Of a DNA stretch of 64,000 nucleotides, positions 33,392 to 41,162 are shown in pieces; within the stretch, counting starts at the first letter, position 1, and every line of letters begins with the position of its first letter. The DNA is from Phenylobacterium conjunctum (GTDB lineage Bacteria; Pseudomonadota; Alphaproteobacteria; Caulobacterales; Caulobacteraceae): the NCBI RefSeq assembly GCF_042679085.1, contig NZ_JBHTLQ010000009.1:1-64000 (forward strand), in the 5' to 3' direction. A program made the translations under genes and the position numbers. The notes under the pieces are model-generated. The model was given only the letters and a program-made list of their open reading frames with translations. It did no database searches and was not told the origin of the DNA.

Positions 33392-34087
33392 ATGAGCGAA
33401 GCGCCCACCGTTGACGCCCCCCGCCGCCGCGGCCGCCCGGCCCGCGACGACCGGCCCGTGGAGGAGACGCGCGACGCCATCCTGACCGCCGCCCTGCAGG
33501 CCTTCGCCCGCCAGGGCTTCGACGGCGTCAGCCTGCGGGAGATCGCGTCGGCCGCCGGCGTGGAGCACAGCCTGGTCCGCTATCACTACGCCGACAAGTC
33601 GGGCCTGTGGCGGGCCGCCATGACCCACCTGGTGGGGCTCATGGACGCCCACATGCTGGAGGCCTGGGCCGTGGCGCGGACGCAAGAGCCGCTGACCCGC
33701 TTCCGGACCATGCTGGCGGCCTATGTCCGCTATTGCGCCCGGCATCCCGAGCACGCCCGGATCATGGTGCATGAGGCCATGGGCCAGTCGGACCGGGTCG
33801 CCTGGATCGCCACCCACATCATCGCCCCCCAGCACCGGCGCATCGCCACCCTGCTGCAGATCCTGATGGACGAGGGCCACATCGCGCCAGGGCCGGTCCG
33901 GCCGCTGATCTACATCCTGTCGGCGGCGGCCCAGGCGCCCTTCACCCTGGCCGGCGAAGCCCACGCCGCCTACGGCGTCGACACCACGGACGAGGCCGAG
34001 ATCGAAGCCCACACCGAGACGCTGCTCGGCCTCATCCTCCCCCGCATGGCGGGGGAGGGGGACCGCGAAGCGGTGGTGGGGGCGTGA
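33392..34087 (+). CDS. TetR family transcriptional regulator
   Basis: A 231-residue regulator. The N-terminal helix-turn-helix (ILTAALQAFARQGFDGVSLREIASAAGVEHSLVRYHYADKSG region, about residues 28-70) is typical TetR, preceded by an Arg-rich arm (PRRRGRPARDD). The ligand-binding domain resembles the CerR/YcdC C-terminal type (ARIMVHEAMG). It probably represses the divergent GH3 gene in response to a sugar or metabolite. Residues 216-231 are encoded by a REP-like palindrome that overlaps the end of the gene. Confidence 0.85.
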   Translation: MSEAPTVDAPRRRGRPARDDRPVEETRDAILTAALQAFARQGFDGVSLREIASAAGVEHSLVRYHYADKSGLWRAAMTHLVGLMDAHMLEAWAVARTQEPLTRFRTMLAAYVRYCARHPEHARIMVHEAMGQSDRVAWIATHIIAPQHRRIATLLQILMDEGHIAPGPVRPLIYILSAAAQAPFTLAGEAHAAYGVDTTDEAEIEAHTETLLGLILPRMAGEGDREAVVGA

Positions 34088-34157
34088 TCAGGCTCTGAGG
34101 GAGCGGACGCCCCCTCCACCCCTTCGGGGTCCCCCTCCCCCATTTCATGGGGGAGGA
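34035..34157. repeat. REP/REPIN-like palindromic repeat, family A copy 2
   Basis: This 123-bp element matches the copy at 4926-5051 in order and sequence of arms (start TCCTCCCCCGC, end GGGGGAGGA). It overlaps the last 16 codons and the stop of the TetR gene and reaches to 6 bp before the pepF stop on the other strand. Confidence 0.75.
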
Positions 34158-34162
34158 AAGCC

Positions 34163-35953
34163 TCACACCAGGGCTTCGAACTCGTCGACCAGGCGTTCGA
34201 TCTGGGTCATCCCCGCCGCCCAGAAGGCCCGTTCGCGGGGGTTCAGGCCGAAGGGGGCCAGGGCCTCGACATAGGTCTTGGTCCCGCCGGCGGCCAGCAG
34301 CTGCTCATAGAGCGGCGCGAACCCGGCCGGGTCGGCCCGGCGCGTCTCCATCAGGCCCCGGACCAGCAGGTCACCGAAGGCGTAGGCGTAGACATAGAAG
34401 GGCGAGTGCACGAAGTGGCTGACATAGGCCCAGTAGTGCTCATAGCCGGCGTTCAGCTTGATGGCCGGCCCCAGGCTCTCGCCCATCACCTCCAGCCACA
34501 CCCGGCCGATCTCCTCCGGCGACAGCTCGCCCGCCGCCCGCGCGGCGTGGAACCGGGTTTCGAAGCGGTGGAAGGCGATCTGGCGGACCACCGTGTTCAG
34601 TCCGTCCTCGATCTTGCCGGCCAGCAGGCCCCGGCGCTCGGCCGGCGAGGCCTCCGCCAGTAGCCGCTCGAACACCAGGCCCTCGCCGAAGATCGAGGCC
34701 GTCTCGGCCAGGGTCAGGGGCGTGTCGGCCAACAAGGTGCCGAGCGGTGCGCACAGGGTCTGGTGCACGGCGTGGCCCAGCTCGTGCGCCAGGGTCAGCA
34801 CGTCGCGGCGCTCGCCCATATAGTTCATGAACACGAAGGGGTGCCGCTCGGAGTTCACCGGGTGCGAATAGGCGCCCGACTGCTTGCCGGACCGGGGCCG
34901 GGCGTCGATCCAGGGCTTGGTGAAGAAGGTCTTGGCCGTGTCGGCGAAGTGCGGCGCCAGGTCGGCGAAGCTGTCCAGCACGATCGCCTGAGCCTCATCC
35001 CACCCATAGGTGCGCGGCGCCGCCGAATCGAGTGGGGCGTTGCGGTCCCAGTAGTCCAGGGACTTGCGCCCCATCAGCTGGGCCTTCAGCGCATAGTAGC
35101 GGTGGCTGACGCGCGGATAGGCGGCCACCACCGCGCTCTCCAGGGCCTCGACCGCATCTGCGTCCACCTCATTGCCCAGGTGGCGGGACGCGGCGGGGTT
35201 CGGATACTTCCGCCAGCGATCCTCGACCTGCTTTTCAAAGGCCAGGGTGTTGAGCGCCAGGCCCAGCACCGGGGTCCGCTCCTCCAGCGCCTTGGCCAGC
35301 CCCTGGGCGGCGGCCTTGCGCCGCGCGCCGTCCGGGTCCGACAGCCGGTTCAGGGCTTCCGGCAGGGTCAGGGTCTCGCGACCGACCTTGGCGGTCAGCC
35401 GGGCCAGGGTCTCGTCATACAGCCGCATCCAGTTGGCGGTCGCCGGGCCGCGCTCCAGCAGCAATTGCTCAAGGTCGCTGTTCAGCTCATGCGGCCGGAA
35501 CAGCCGCACCCGCCGCATCCAGCTGCGCCACTTGGCGGCCGGGGGATAGGCGCGGAAGGCCTGCTCGACCTCGGAGTCCTCCAGCTCATTGAGCTCCAGG
35601 GTGAAGAACAGGCTCTCGGCGCTGATCTTGGCCGCGCGGGCCCGGAAGTCGGCCTCGAACTTCGACCAGGCCGGATCGTCGCGGGCCACCGAGGCGGCCA
35701 TGGAGGCATAGGCGCCGACGCCCCACAGCCCGTTGGTGGCGGCCTCATAGAGCCCCACCCCGTGGTCCAGCAGTTCACCCAGCCTCAAGGGGTCGGCCCG
35801 AGTCGCCACGAACCGGCCCTTCAGCTTGGCCAGCTCTTCATTGGCGGCCTGGGCCGCGGCCAGGTCGGCCTCGATGCGAGGATCCTGACGGCCGGAATAG
35901 AGGTCATCGAGCCGCCATTGGGGCAGGGTTTCGGGCTTCACGGGGGCGTTCAT
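34163..35953 (-). CDS. pepF: M3 family oligoendopeptidase F
   Basis: A 596-residue zinc metallopeptidase that degrades short peptides in the cytoplasm. The HEXXH motif is in LAHELGHAVHQ and the third ligand Glu in ASIFGEGLVFE. The C-terminal YVSHFVHSPFYVYAYAFGDLL is characteristic of PepF. The start is MNAP at 35953; a start two codons upstream is also possible. It is downstream of the small lux-locus genes with a 51-bp gap, so read-through from luxI is possible. Confidence 0.9.
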   Translation of the reverse strand: MNAPVKPETLPQWRLDDLYSGRQDPRIEADLAAAQAANEELAKLKGRFVATRADPLRLGELLDHGVGLYEAATNGLWGVGAYASMAASVARDDPAWSKFEADFRARAAKISAESLFFTLELNELEDSEVEQAFRAYPPAAKWRSWMRRVRLFRPHELNSDLEQLLLERGPATANWMRLYDETLARLTAKVGRETLTLPEALNRLSDPDGARRKAAAQGLAKALEERTPVLGLALNTLAFEKQVEDRWRKYPNPAASRHLGNEVDADAVEALESAVVAAYPRVSHRYYALKAQLMGRKSLDYWDRNAPLDSAAPRTYGWDEAQAIVLDSFADLAPHFADTAKTFFTKPWIDARPRSGKQSGAYSHPVNSERHPFVFMNYMGERRDVLTLAHELGHAVHQTLCAPLGTLLADTPLTLAETASIFGEGLVFERLLAEASPAERRGLLAGKIEDGLNTVVRQIAFHRFETRFHAARAAGELSPEEIGRVWLEVMGESLGPAIKLNAGYEHYWAYVSHFVHSPFYVYAYAFGDLLVRGLMETRRADPAGFAPLYEQLLAAGGTKTYVEALAPFGLNPRERAFWAAGMTQIERLVDEFEALV

Positions 35954-36004
35954 GACCACGGGTTTAGCGCGACCGCCCGCCCCGCGTCACCCCGGCCGAA
36001 GCGC

Positions 36005-36166
36005 CTATTCGGCCAGGCTCTCGACGAAGGCCACCAGCTTGGCGCGGGCCGGCCCATGCGGCATCCGGCCATAGGCGATCAGCAGCTCGACCGCGCCCGG
36101 CTCGCTCAGCAGCTCGGCGACATCCGGCGCCGCGGCGTCCGGGGCCTCCAGCATCGAATCGGCCAT
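36005..36166 (-). CDS. 53-residue small protein downstream of luxI
   Basis: A 53-codon ORF starting ATG at 36166 with a good ribosome-binding site (AGGGGAG, 4 bases before the ATG). The product is MADSMLEAPDAAAPDV, then an amphipathic helical part with LLSEPGAVELLIAYGRM and ending ARAKLVAFVESLAE. This last part resembles the C-terminal helix seen in some small Xre-type regulators, but there is no DNA-binding motif. It is the fourth co-oriented gene of the lux locus. Function unknown. Confidence 0.5.
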   Translation of the reverse strand: MADSMLEAPDAAAPDVAELLSEPGAVELLIAYGRMPHGPARAKLVAFVESLAE

Positions 36167-36193
36167 GCGACTCCCCTTGGTGAGGAGATGAGG

Positions 36194-36418
36194 CTAGCCC
36201 TGACCGGGCCGGGCGTCATCGGGGCGCCAGGCCGCCTGCTCATGACGCCCGTCGGCGATCCAGTAGATGGCCTCGGCCAGCGACATGCTCACCGCCCGGC
36301 GCAGATTTGCGAGGTCGGGATGCAGGCGCTCGCCCACCATCAGCCCCTCTTCATAGGGACCAAGAATGTCCACCAGGCTCTGGACCAGGGTGCTCAGGTC
36401 GGAGGATCGACTGGCCAT
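36194..36418 (-). CDS. 74-residue small protein overlapping luxI stop
   Basis: A 74-residue soluble protein starting MASRSSDLST, predicted mostly helical (LVQSLVDILGPYEEGLMV and LANLRRAVSMSLAEAIYWIA). The ATG overlaps the luxI stop codon by one base and is preceded by GGAAGGGG within the end of luxI, so it should be translated from the luxI message. I recognise no family. Its place suggests a role in tuning or responding to quorum sensing, but that is inference. Confidence 0.6.
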   Translation of the reverse strand: MASRSSDLSTLVQSLVDILGPYEEGLMVGERLHPDLANLRRAVSMSLAEAIYWIADGRHEQAAWRPDDARPGQG

Positions 36419-37164
36419 CACGCGGCCCCTTCCACGGCGAAACACGGCGCCCACACAGGGGCGAGGCTGGGCGGATAGCCGTCGGCGCCTTGGCGCGCCC
36501 GACTGCGGATCTCCAGTTCGGCGATCGGGCGGGCCGAAAGCGGACTGCGCGCATCCAGTTCAAAGGCGATGGGAACCGGGCAGGCGAAGTCCCGGCGCAG
36601 GTCGGCGAGCAGCCCTTCGGAGACAGGGATGGTGAAGCCGAGCCCCGAGCCGCCCTCAGGGTAGGGCTGGGGCAGGCCGGCGGCCTTCAGCCGGATCCAG
36701 CCCTGGGTCGCAGGGCCCAGGAGGCCGGTGTCCATGGCCCCGACGAACTGGCTGATCCCGTCGCGCAGGGCCAGCTCGGTCATGGCCACCCGGATCTCGG
36801 CGCTCCGCCGCCGCGCCTCGGGCGCGGTGGCGCCCAGGCCGATGGAGACGTGGCGGGTCATCTCCCAGATGTCGGGCCGCTTCAGCCGGGCGGCGTCACC
36901 CATCACCAGGTGCGGCAAGGCATCGGTCAGCACACTCCAGTCGTCGGTCGGGCGCAGGCGCATGCCGCACAGCAGCCGGGCGTCCTGGTCCAGCATCAGC
37001 AGGTAGATGGCGCGCTCGTCGTCGCTGCGGTCGTACTCGCCGCCGTCGCGCTCCTCCAGGTCCCAGCCCCGGCCGACGATGAACAGCTCGCGGCGCAGCC
37101 GGTGCATGGCCTCAAGCTGGGGTTCATAGAAGCCGCGGTTGGCGGCGGTCACCACATGGATCAT
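36418..37164 (-). CDS. acyl-homoserine-lactone synthase (LuxI family)
   Basis: A 248-residue autoinducer synthase. The conserved LuxI residues are visible: Arg24, Phe28, Trp34, Asp45 and Asp48 in EYDRSDDE, Arg69 in CGMRL, Glu101 and Arg104 in WEMTRHV. It makes an acyl-homoserine lactone from acyl-ACP (or acyl-CoA) and S-adenosylmethionine. The protein is longer than LuxI (193 residues), with an extended C-terminus. The luxR-type gene lies 102 bp upstream on the same strand, with a perfect palindrome in the gap. Acyl chain not predictable. Confidence 0.92.
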   Translation of the reverse strand: MIHVVTAANRGFYEPQLEAMHRLRRELFIVGRGWDLEERDGGEYDRSDDERAIYLLMLDQDARLLCGMRLRPTDDWSVLTDALPHLVMGDAARLKRPDIWEMTRHVSIGLGATAPEARRRSAEIRVAMTELALRDGISQFVGAMDTGLLGPATQGWIRLKAAGLPQPYPEGGSGLGFTIPVSEGLLADLRRDFACPVPIAFELDARSPLSARPIAELEIRSRARQGADGYPPSLAPVWAPCFAVEGAA

Positions 37165-37221
37165 GGGGAGGCTCTCTGCATCAGGAGCCTGGAAGGTGCG
37201 GCGACGCGGCCGGAGCCGATA

Positions 37222-37237
37222 TAACCTGATCAGGTTA
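37222..37237. promoter_or_regulatory. lux-box-like palindrome upstream of luxI
   Basis: The perfect 16-bp palindrome TAACCTGATCAGGTTA stands 58 bp before the luxI start. Its ACCTG...CAGGT half-sites match the ends of the lux box, but the spacing (2 bp) is shorter than the usual 10 bp. It is the probable binding site of the adjacent LuxR protein. Confidence 0.6.
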
Positions 37238-37267
37238 GTTCGGCCTCTGATCAGGTTGGTTCGGCCT
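37226..37267. repeat. two tandem 21-bp direct repeats containing CTGATCAGGTT
   Basis: Units 37226-37246 and 37247-37267 differ at one base out of 21 (A versus G at position 12). Each starts with the CTGATCAG core of the lux-like palindrome. A 21-bp period puts both cores on the same DNA face. The second unit touches the luxR stop codon. Confidence 0.8.
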
Positions 37268-38058
37268 CAGAACATGGCCGGCGCGATCAGGCCGAGCGCA
37301 AACGCCCGCAGGGCCAGCTGGGCCCGGCTGGCGGCGCCCAGCTTGGTCTTGGCCGCTTCCACGTGGCGGTGGACCGTCTCCTTGGAGATGCCCAGGATCA
37401 GGCCGATCTCCCGGTCGGACTTGCCGACACTCACCCAATAGACGCACTCGAGCTCGCGGCGGGTCAGGGGCCGGGCCGGCGGCGGCTCCAGGCTGGTCTC
37501 GGGCTCCGCGAAGGCGTCGCCGATCACCGCATAGAGGCTGGCCAGGGCGTGGATCGAGGCCCGCTCCACCAGGTCCACGGGCCGGCGGCGATCCATGCCG
37601 AAGGTGACCACGGCGAAGTCGCCATTGGCGGTCCGCACCGGACAGACCAGGGCCTCGGCGATCAGGCTCTCCCGCGCCTCTCCGAACAGGGTGCGGGTCT
37701 TGCGGTGCATGCCCCGGGCCTCGGCCTCGGACCAGGTGAACGGCCCCTTGGCCTGGAACGACATGGGGATGACGGGATCCACCAAGGCGTAGGCTTCATC
37801 CAGATAGTGCTGGCTCCAGCCGTCCAGGGCGGCGTCATAGGCGCCGACGTCGGCCCGGCCATGGGCGCCGAAGATCGCCCTGGGCGCGCTGATCCGCCCA
37901 TCGCTGGACAGGCGCACCACCTGGCCGCCGGTCAGGCCGAAATGCCCGATGGCCTTCAGGAGACGCGCATTCAGCGCCTCAAGGGTTTCGCAGTCCTGGG
38001 CGCTGTTCAGGAAATCCCAGACAGCCTCGGCCGCGGCAGGGCTGAGCTTTTCTACCAT
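37267..38058 (-). CDS. LuxR family autoinducer-binding transcriptional regulator
   Basis: A 263-residue LuxR-type regulator. The autoinducer domain keeps Trp81, Tyr85 and Asp94-Pro95 (WSQHYLDEAYALVDP), the residues that contact acyl-homoserine lactone. The C-terminal helix-turn-helix covers about residues 198-252 (LTRRELECVYWVSVGKS, then EIGLILGISKETVHRHV). It presumably senses the product of the downstream luxI gene and acts at the palindrome between them. luxI follows after 102 bp on the same strand. Confidence 0.9.
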   Translation of the reverse strand: MVEKLSPAAAEAVWDFLNSAQDCETLEALNARLLKAIGHFGLTGGQVVRLSSDGRISAPRAIFGAHGRADVGAYDAALDGWSQHYLDEAYALVDPVIPMSFQAKGPFTWSEAEARGMHRKTRTLFGEARESLIAEALVCPVRTANGDFAVVTFGMDRRRPVDLVERASIHALASLYAVIGDAFAEPETSLEPPPARPLTRRELECVYWVSVGKSDREIGLILGISKETVHRHVEAAKTKLGAASRAQLALRAFALGLIAPAMF

Positions 38059-38086
38059 GTGATGTTGCTAGCATCCCCACCACCGC

Positions 38087-38104
38087 CAGACGAGGGGACG
38101 TCTG
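38087..38104. promoter_or_regulatory. inverted repeat upstream of luxR
   Basis: CAGACG-AGGGGA-CGTCTG lies in the 67-bp gap between the S9 peptidase stop and the luxR start. It could be an operator for luxR or a weak stop for the peptidase transcript; there is no T run. Confidence 0.35.
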
Positions 38105-38125
38105 ACCAGAGATGGGGAGCCGGCC

Positions 38126-40063
38126 TCATTTGCCCTTGAGGTGCGCGTCCAGCCAATCCAGCGTGCGCTGCAAGGCGTCGATCTGGTTCTCCCGCTTCAC
38201 GAACCCATGGCCCTCGGCGGGGTAGTACTTGGCTTCGACCGCGGCCCCAACGCTCTTCAGGGTCGCCACCACCTCTTCCGCCTGACCGCGAGGCACGCGG
38301 ATGTCGTTGTCGCCCTGCAGCACCAAAAGCGGCGCCTTGGCGTTGCGGATGTAGGTCATGGGGGAGACCGCGTCATAGACCTTCTTGTCCTTGACCGGGT
38401 CGCCGATCAGGGAGCGCTGGTAGGCCTGCAGGGCGGCGTCCTCGTGCTTCAGCATCTCGTACCAGTTGATGATGCCGTACTGTGATACGGCGGCCGCCCA
38501 GACGTCCGGCGTCTTGCCGATGGCCATCAGCGTCATGAACCCGCCGTAGGAGCCGCCGGTGATGCCGATCCGCTTGGCGTCCACATAGCCGGTGGCGGCC
38601 AGGAACTTCGCGCCATAGACCTCGTCGATCAGGTCCATCCCGCCCAGGTCCTTGTGGTTGGCCAGCTGGAAGGCCTTGCCGTAGCCGGTCGAGCCGCGGA
38701 CGTTGGGCAGGATCACCACATAGCCGCGCGAGGCGAGCGCCACGCCCAGCCGGCTGAACCGGTCCAGGGTCTGGCCGGTCGGGCCGCCATGGGGAATCAC
38801 CACGCCCGGCGCGGTCCCGTCCCGCTTCAGGTTGAAGGGGGTGATCATCACCGCGCTGATGATGGTGCCGTCTTCGCTCTTGTAGTGGACGATCTGGGAG
38901 CTCGGCAGACGGCTGGCGTCCAGGCTCGCGAGGGCGAACTGGGTCAGCTTGCGGGGCGCCGCGGCGCCTGAGAGATCCGCCACCCAATAGTCGGTGGGCG
39001 TGTTCGCCGCGTCATGGACCACAAGCAGACGACCGTCCGCGGTCATGGGGTGGGCGCCGGCCGCGGCGTTGTAGCCCGGCGGCAGGCCCAGCCCGCGACT
39101 GGCGCCGGTGGCCAGGTCGACCACCGCCAGGTCGGTGCGGCCGTCGGCGTTGGTGGTCACCAGCACAGACCTGCCATCAGGGGTGAAGGCGTCCGCCGTC
39201 TGCTCCCAGGGCGTGGGGGCCAGCCAGCGATAGGCGCCGGCGGCGATCTCCAGCACCGCGGCCTGGAACTGGCCGGCCTTGGCGTCGGAGGAGACGGCGA
39301 TCAGCTTGCCGTCGGCCGAGACATCCGAAGCCTGGATCATCGCCTTGGCCTTGGGATCGGTCAGCGACACCGCGGCCCCGCCCGCCAGCGGCACGCGCCA
39401 GACACCGCCCAGGGTGCGGCCCACATTGCGCCGGTTGGCGACCAGGTCCGTTCCCAGCCAGCCCACCGGCGACCAGGTGAAGTCCGGCGCCGCCTCCGCC
39501 GTCAGCACCCGCACCTTGCGGTCGGCCCAGCCCATCGCCGCCACATTGGCCCCGGCGTCGGCCTTGCGCTTCGCGGCGAAGGCCAGGGTCGCGCCATCCT
39601 TGGAGAACAGGGCCTCGGTCTCTGAAATGTCCGGCGTTTGGGTCAGGTTGACCACGTCGCCCCCGGCCACGGGCACGGCGTAGAGATCGTACATCTCGTC
39701 GCCGCCATGGTCGGCCTGAAAGACCACCCATTTGCCGTCCGGCGAGACCGCGAGGCCGCTCTGCCGGTCGTCGGACACGGTGAGCTGCACGGGCCAGCCG
39801 CCGGCGGCGTCCATGCGCCACAGATTGTAGCGGCCGGTCAGGTTGGTGGAGATCACCACCGACCTGCCGTCCGGGGTCCAGGCCGCGTCCAGACCGCCCC
39901 GGGTGAAGTAGAGGTCCGCCGCCGAGACCGGCGGGGCGGCGTTGGGGTTCTGGACCGAGACGACCGAGGCCGGATCGGTGACGCCGGTCGCGGGAGAGGG
40001 AACCGCCGCCTGGGCCGCGCCCGCGGCCAGGAACAGCCCAAGGGCTGGGATCTTTGTGCGCAT
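38126..40063 (-). CDS. exported S9 family prolyl oligopeptidase-like peptidase
   Basis: A 645-residue serine peptidase with a signal peptide ending GAAQAAV. An N-terminal beta-propeller with WD40-like PD40 repeats (YFTRGGLDAAWTPDGRSVVIS, LAVSPDGKWVVFQ) precedes a C-terminal alpha/beta-hydrolase domain. The nucleophile is the serine in GGSYGGF (about residue 500), and the catalytic histidine is in PAEGHGFVKREN. It should cleave short peptides in the periplasm. No obvious functional tie to the luxR gene that follows. Confidence 0.88.
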   Translation of the reverse strand: MRTKIPALGLFLAAGAAQAAVPSPATGVTDPASVVSVQNPNAAPPVSAADLYFTRGGLDAAWTPDGRSVVISTNLTGRYNLWRMDAAGGWPVQLTVSDDRQSGLAVSPDGKWVVFQADHGGDEMYDLYAVPVAGGDVVNLTQTPDISETEALFSKDGATLAFAAKRKADAGANVAAMGWADRKVRVLTAEAAPDFTWSPVGWLGTDLVANRRNVGRTLGGVWRVPLAGGAAVSLTDPKAKAMIQASDVSADGKLIAVSSDAKAGQFQAAVLEIAAGAYRWLAPTPWEQTADAFTPDGRSVLVTTNADGRTDLAVVDLATGASRGLGLPPGYNAAAGAHPMTADGRLLVVHDAANTPTDYWVADLSGAAAPRKLTQFALASLDASRLPSSQIVHYKSEDGTIISAVMITPFNLKRDGTAPGVVIPHGGPTGQTLDRFSRLGVALASRGYVVILPNVRGSTGYGKAFQLANHKDLGGMDLIDEVYGAKFLAATGYVDAKRIGITGGSYGGFMTLMAIGKTPDVWAAAVSQYGIINWYEMLKHEDAALQAYQRSLIGDPVKDKKVYDAVSPMTYIRNAKAPLLVLQGDNDIRVPRGQAEEVVATLKSVGAAVEAKYYPAEGHGFVKRENQIDALQRTLDWLDAHLKGK

Positions 40064-40120
40064 GAAGGTCCCCCAGAAGTTGAAAGGGCGACCTTAGACA
40101 CCGCGGGCCGCGCGGCAAGC

Positions 40121-41083
40121 TCAGTCGAGCAGGCCGCCTCGCTTCAGCCAGGCCAGCACCAGGTCAGGCCAAGCGGCCACAGGCTTGCCGACCGCGAAGC
40201 GCAGGCCAAATCCATGCGCGCCCTCCTGGAAGAAATGCGCCTCCACAGGGACCTTGGCCGCGCGCAGGGCCGCGAGCAGGCCGAGGCTGTTCTCCGGCGG
40301 GACGCTGGCATCGTCGAGCGCGTGGACCAGCATCACCGGAGGCGCATCTGGCCGCGCCAGGGCCTCCAGGGAATAGGCGCGCACCTGGTCCGACGCCGGC
40401 GCCTCGCCCAGCAGGTTGCGCCGCGAACCTTGGTGGGCGAAGGCCGCATCCATGGTCGCCACAGGATAGACCAGGATCGAGACGTCCGGCCGGGCCGAGA
40501 CCTGGTCGGCCGCGTCGAGGGGCGCATAGACCGGCCGGTCGAAGGCGAGCGTCAGCATCCCCGCCACATGCCCGCCGGCCGAGAAGCCAATCACCCCCAC
40601 GCGGTGCGGATCGACGGCGAATTCCGCCGCCCGGTAGCGGATCAGCCGCAGCGCCCGCTGGGCGTCCTGCAACGGCGCATCCGGCCCCGCCGCCCAGCCC
40701 TCCTGCGGCAGGCGATAGGTCATGACGAACACCGTGACGCCGGAGGCCGCCAACCGCTCGGCGGTCTCATAGCCCTCCTTGTCCATCACCACCCAGGCAT
40801 AGCCCCCGCCTGGCGCCATCAACAGGGCCAGGCCGTTGGGGTGCTGGGGCCGAAACACCGTCAGGGTCGGCCGGGTCACGCCCTTGACGATCCGGTCGCG
40901 CAGATCAGCCGGCCCCTTGGCCCGCTCGACCACCTCTTCCTTCGCCGTCGCGTGCTCACCCCCCGGCGCCGCCCCAGGCCAGATCGAGATCAGCTCATGC
41001 CCAGGCGCGAACGGGCTCTCCCCCGCCAAAGCGGGCGTGGCGACCAGCAGCAACAACGCCAGAAGTCTGGAAACCGGTGTCAT
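40121..41083 (-). CDS. exported alpha/beta hydrolase (esterase/lipase-like)
   Basis: A 320-residue exported esterase with a signal peptide ending TPALAGE. The oxyanion segment MAPGGGYAWVV (HGGG-like with APGGG), the nucleophile elbow GFSAGGH, the acid in HALDDASVP, and the histidine in GAHGFG form a complete catalytic set of the Axe/BD-FAE type carbohydrate-esterase-like group. It lies 57 bp upstream of the S9 peptidase gene and is co-oriented with it. Confidence 0.83.
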   Translation of the reverse strand: MTPVSRLLALLLLVATPALAGESPFAPGHELISIWPGAAPGGEHATAKEEVVERAKGPADLRDRIVKGVTRPTLTVFRPQHPNGLALLMAPGGGYAWVVMDKEGYETAERLAASGVTVFVMTYRLPQEGWAAGPDAPLQDAQRALRLIRYRAAEFAVDPHRVGVIGFSAGGHVAGMLTLAFDRPVYAPLDAADQVSARPDVSILVYPVATMDAAFAHQGSRRNLLGEAPASDQVRAYSLEALARPDAPPVMLVHALDDASVPPENSLGLLAALRAAKVPVEAHFFQEGAHGFGLRFAVGKPVAAWPDLVLAWLKRGGLLD

Positions 41084-41124
41084 GGCGCTATGCTAGGCGC
41101 GAGGCGCCGGCGTGAAAACCCCGC

Positions 41125-41155
41125 CCGCTCATCCCCGCGCAGCGGGGATGAGCGG
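41125..41155. repeat. REP palindrome, family B
   Basis: A perfect 14-bp inverted repeat CCGCTCATCCCCGC with loop GCA and its complement. It is the same unit as the arms of the REPIN at 49545-49645. It lies between the PBP1A stop and the upstream esterase start. Confidence 0.7.
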
Positions 41156-41162
41156 TGGAGGA

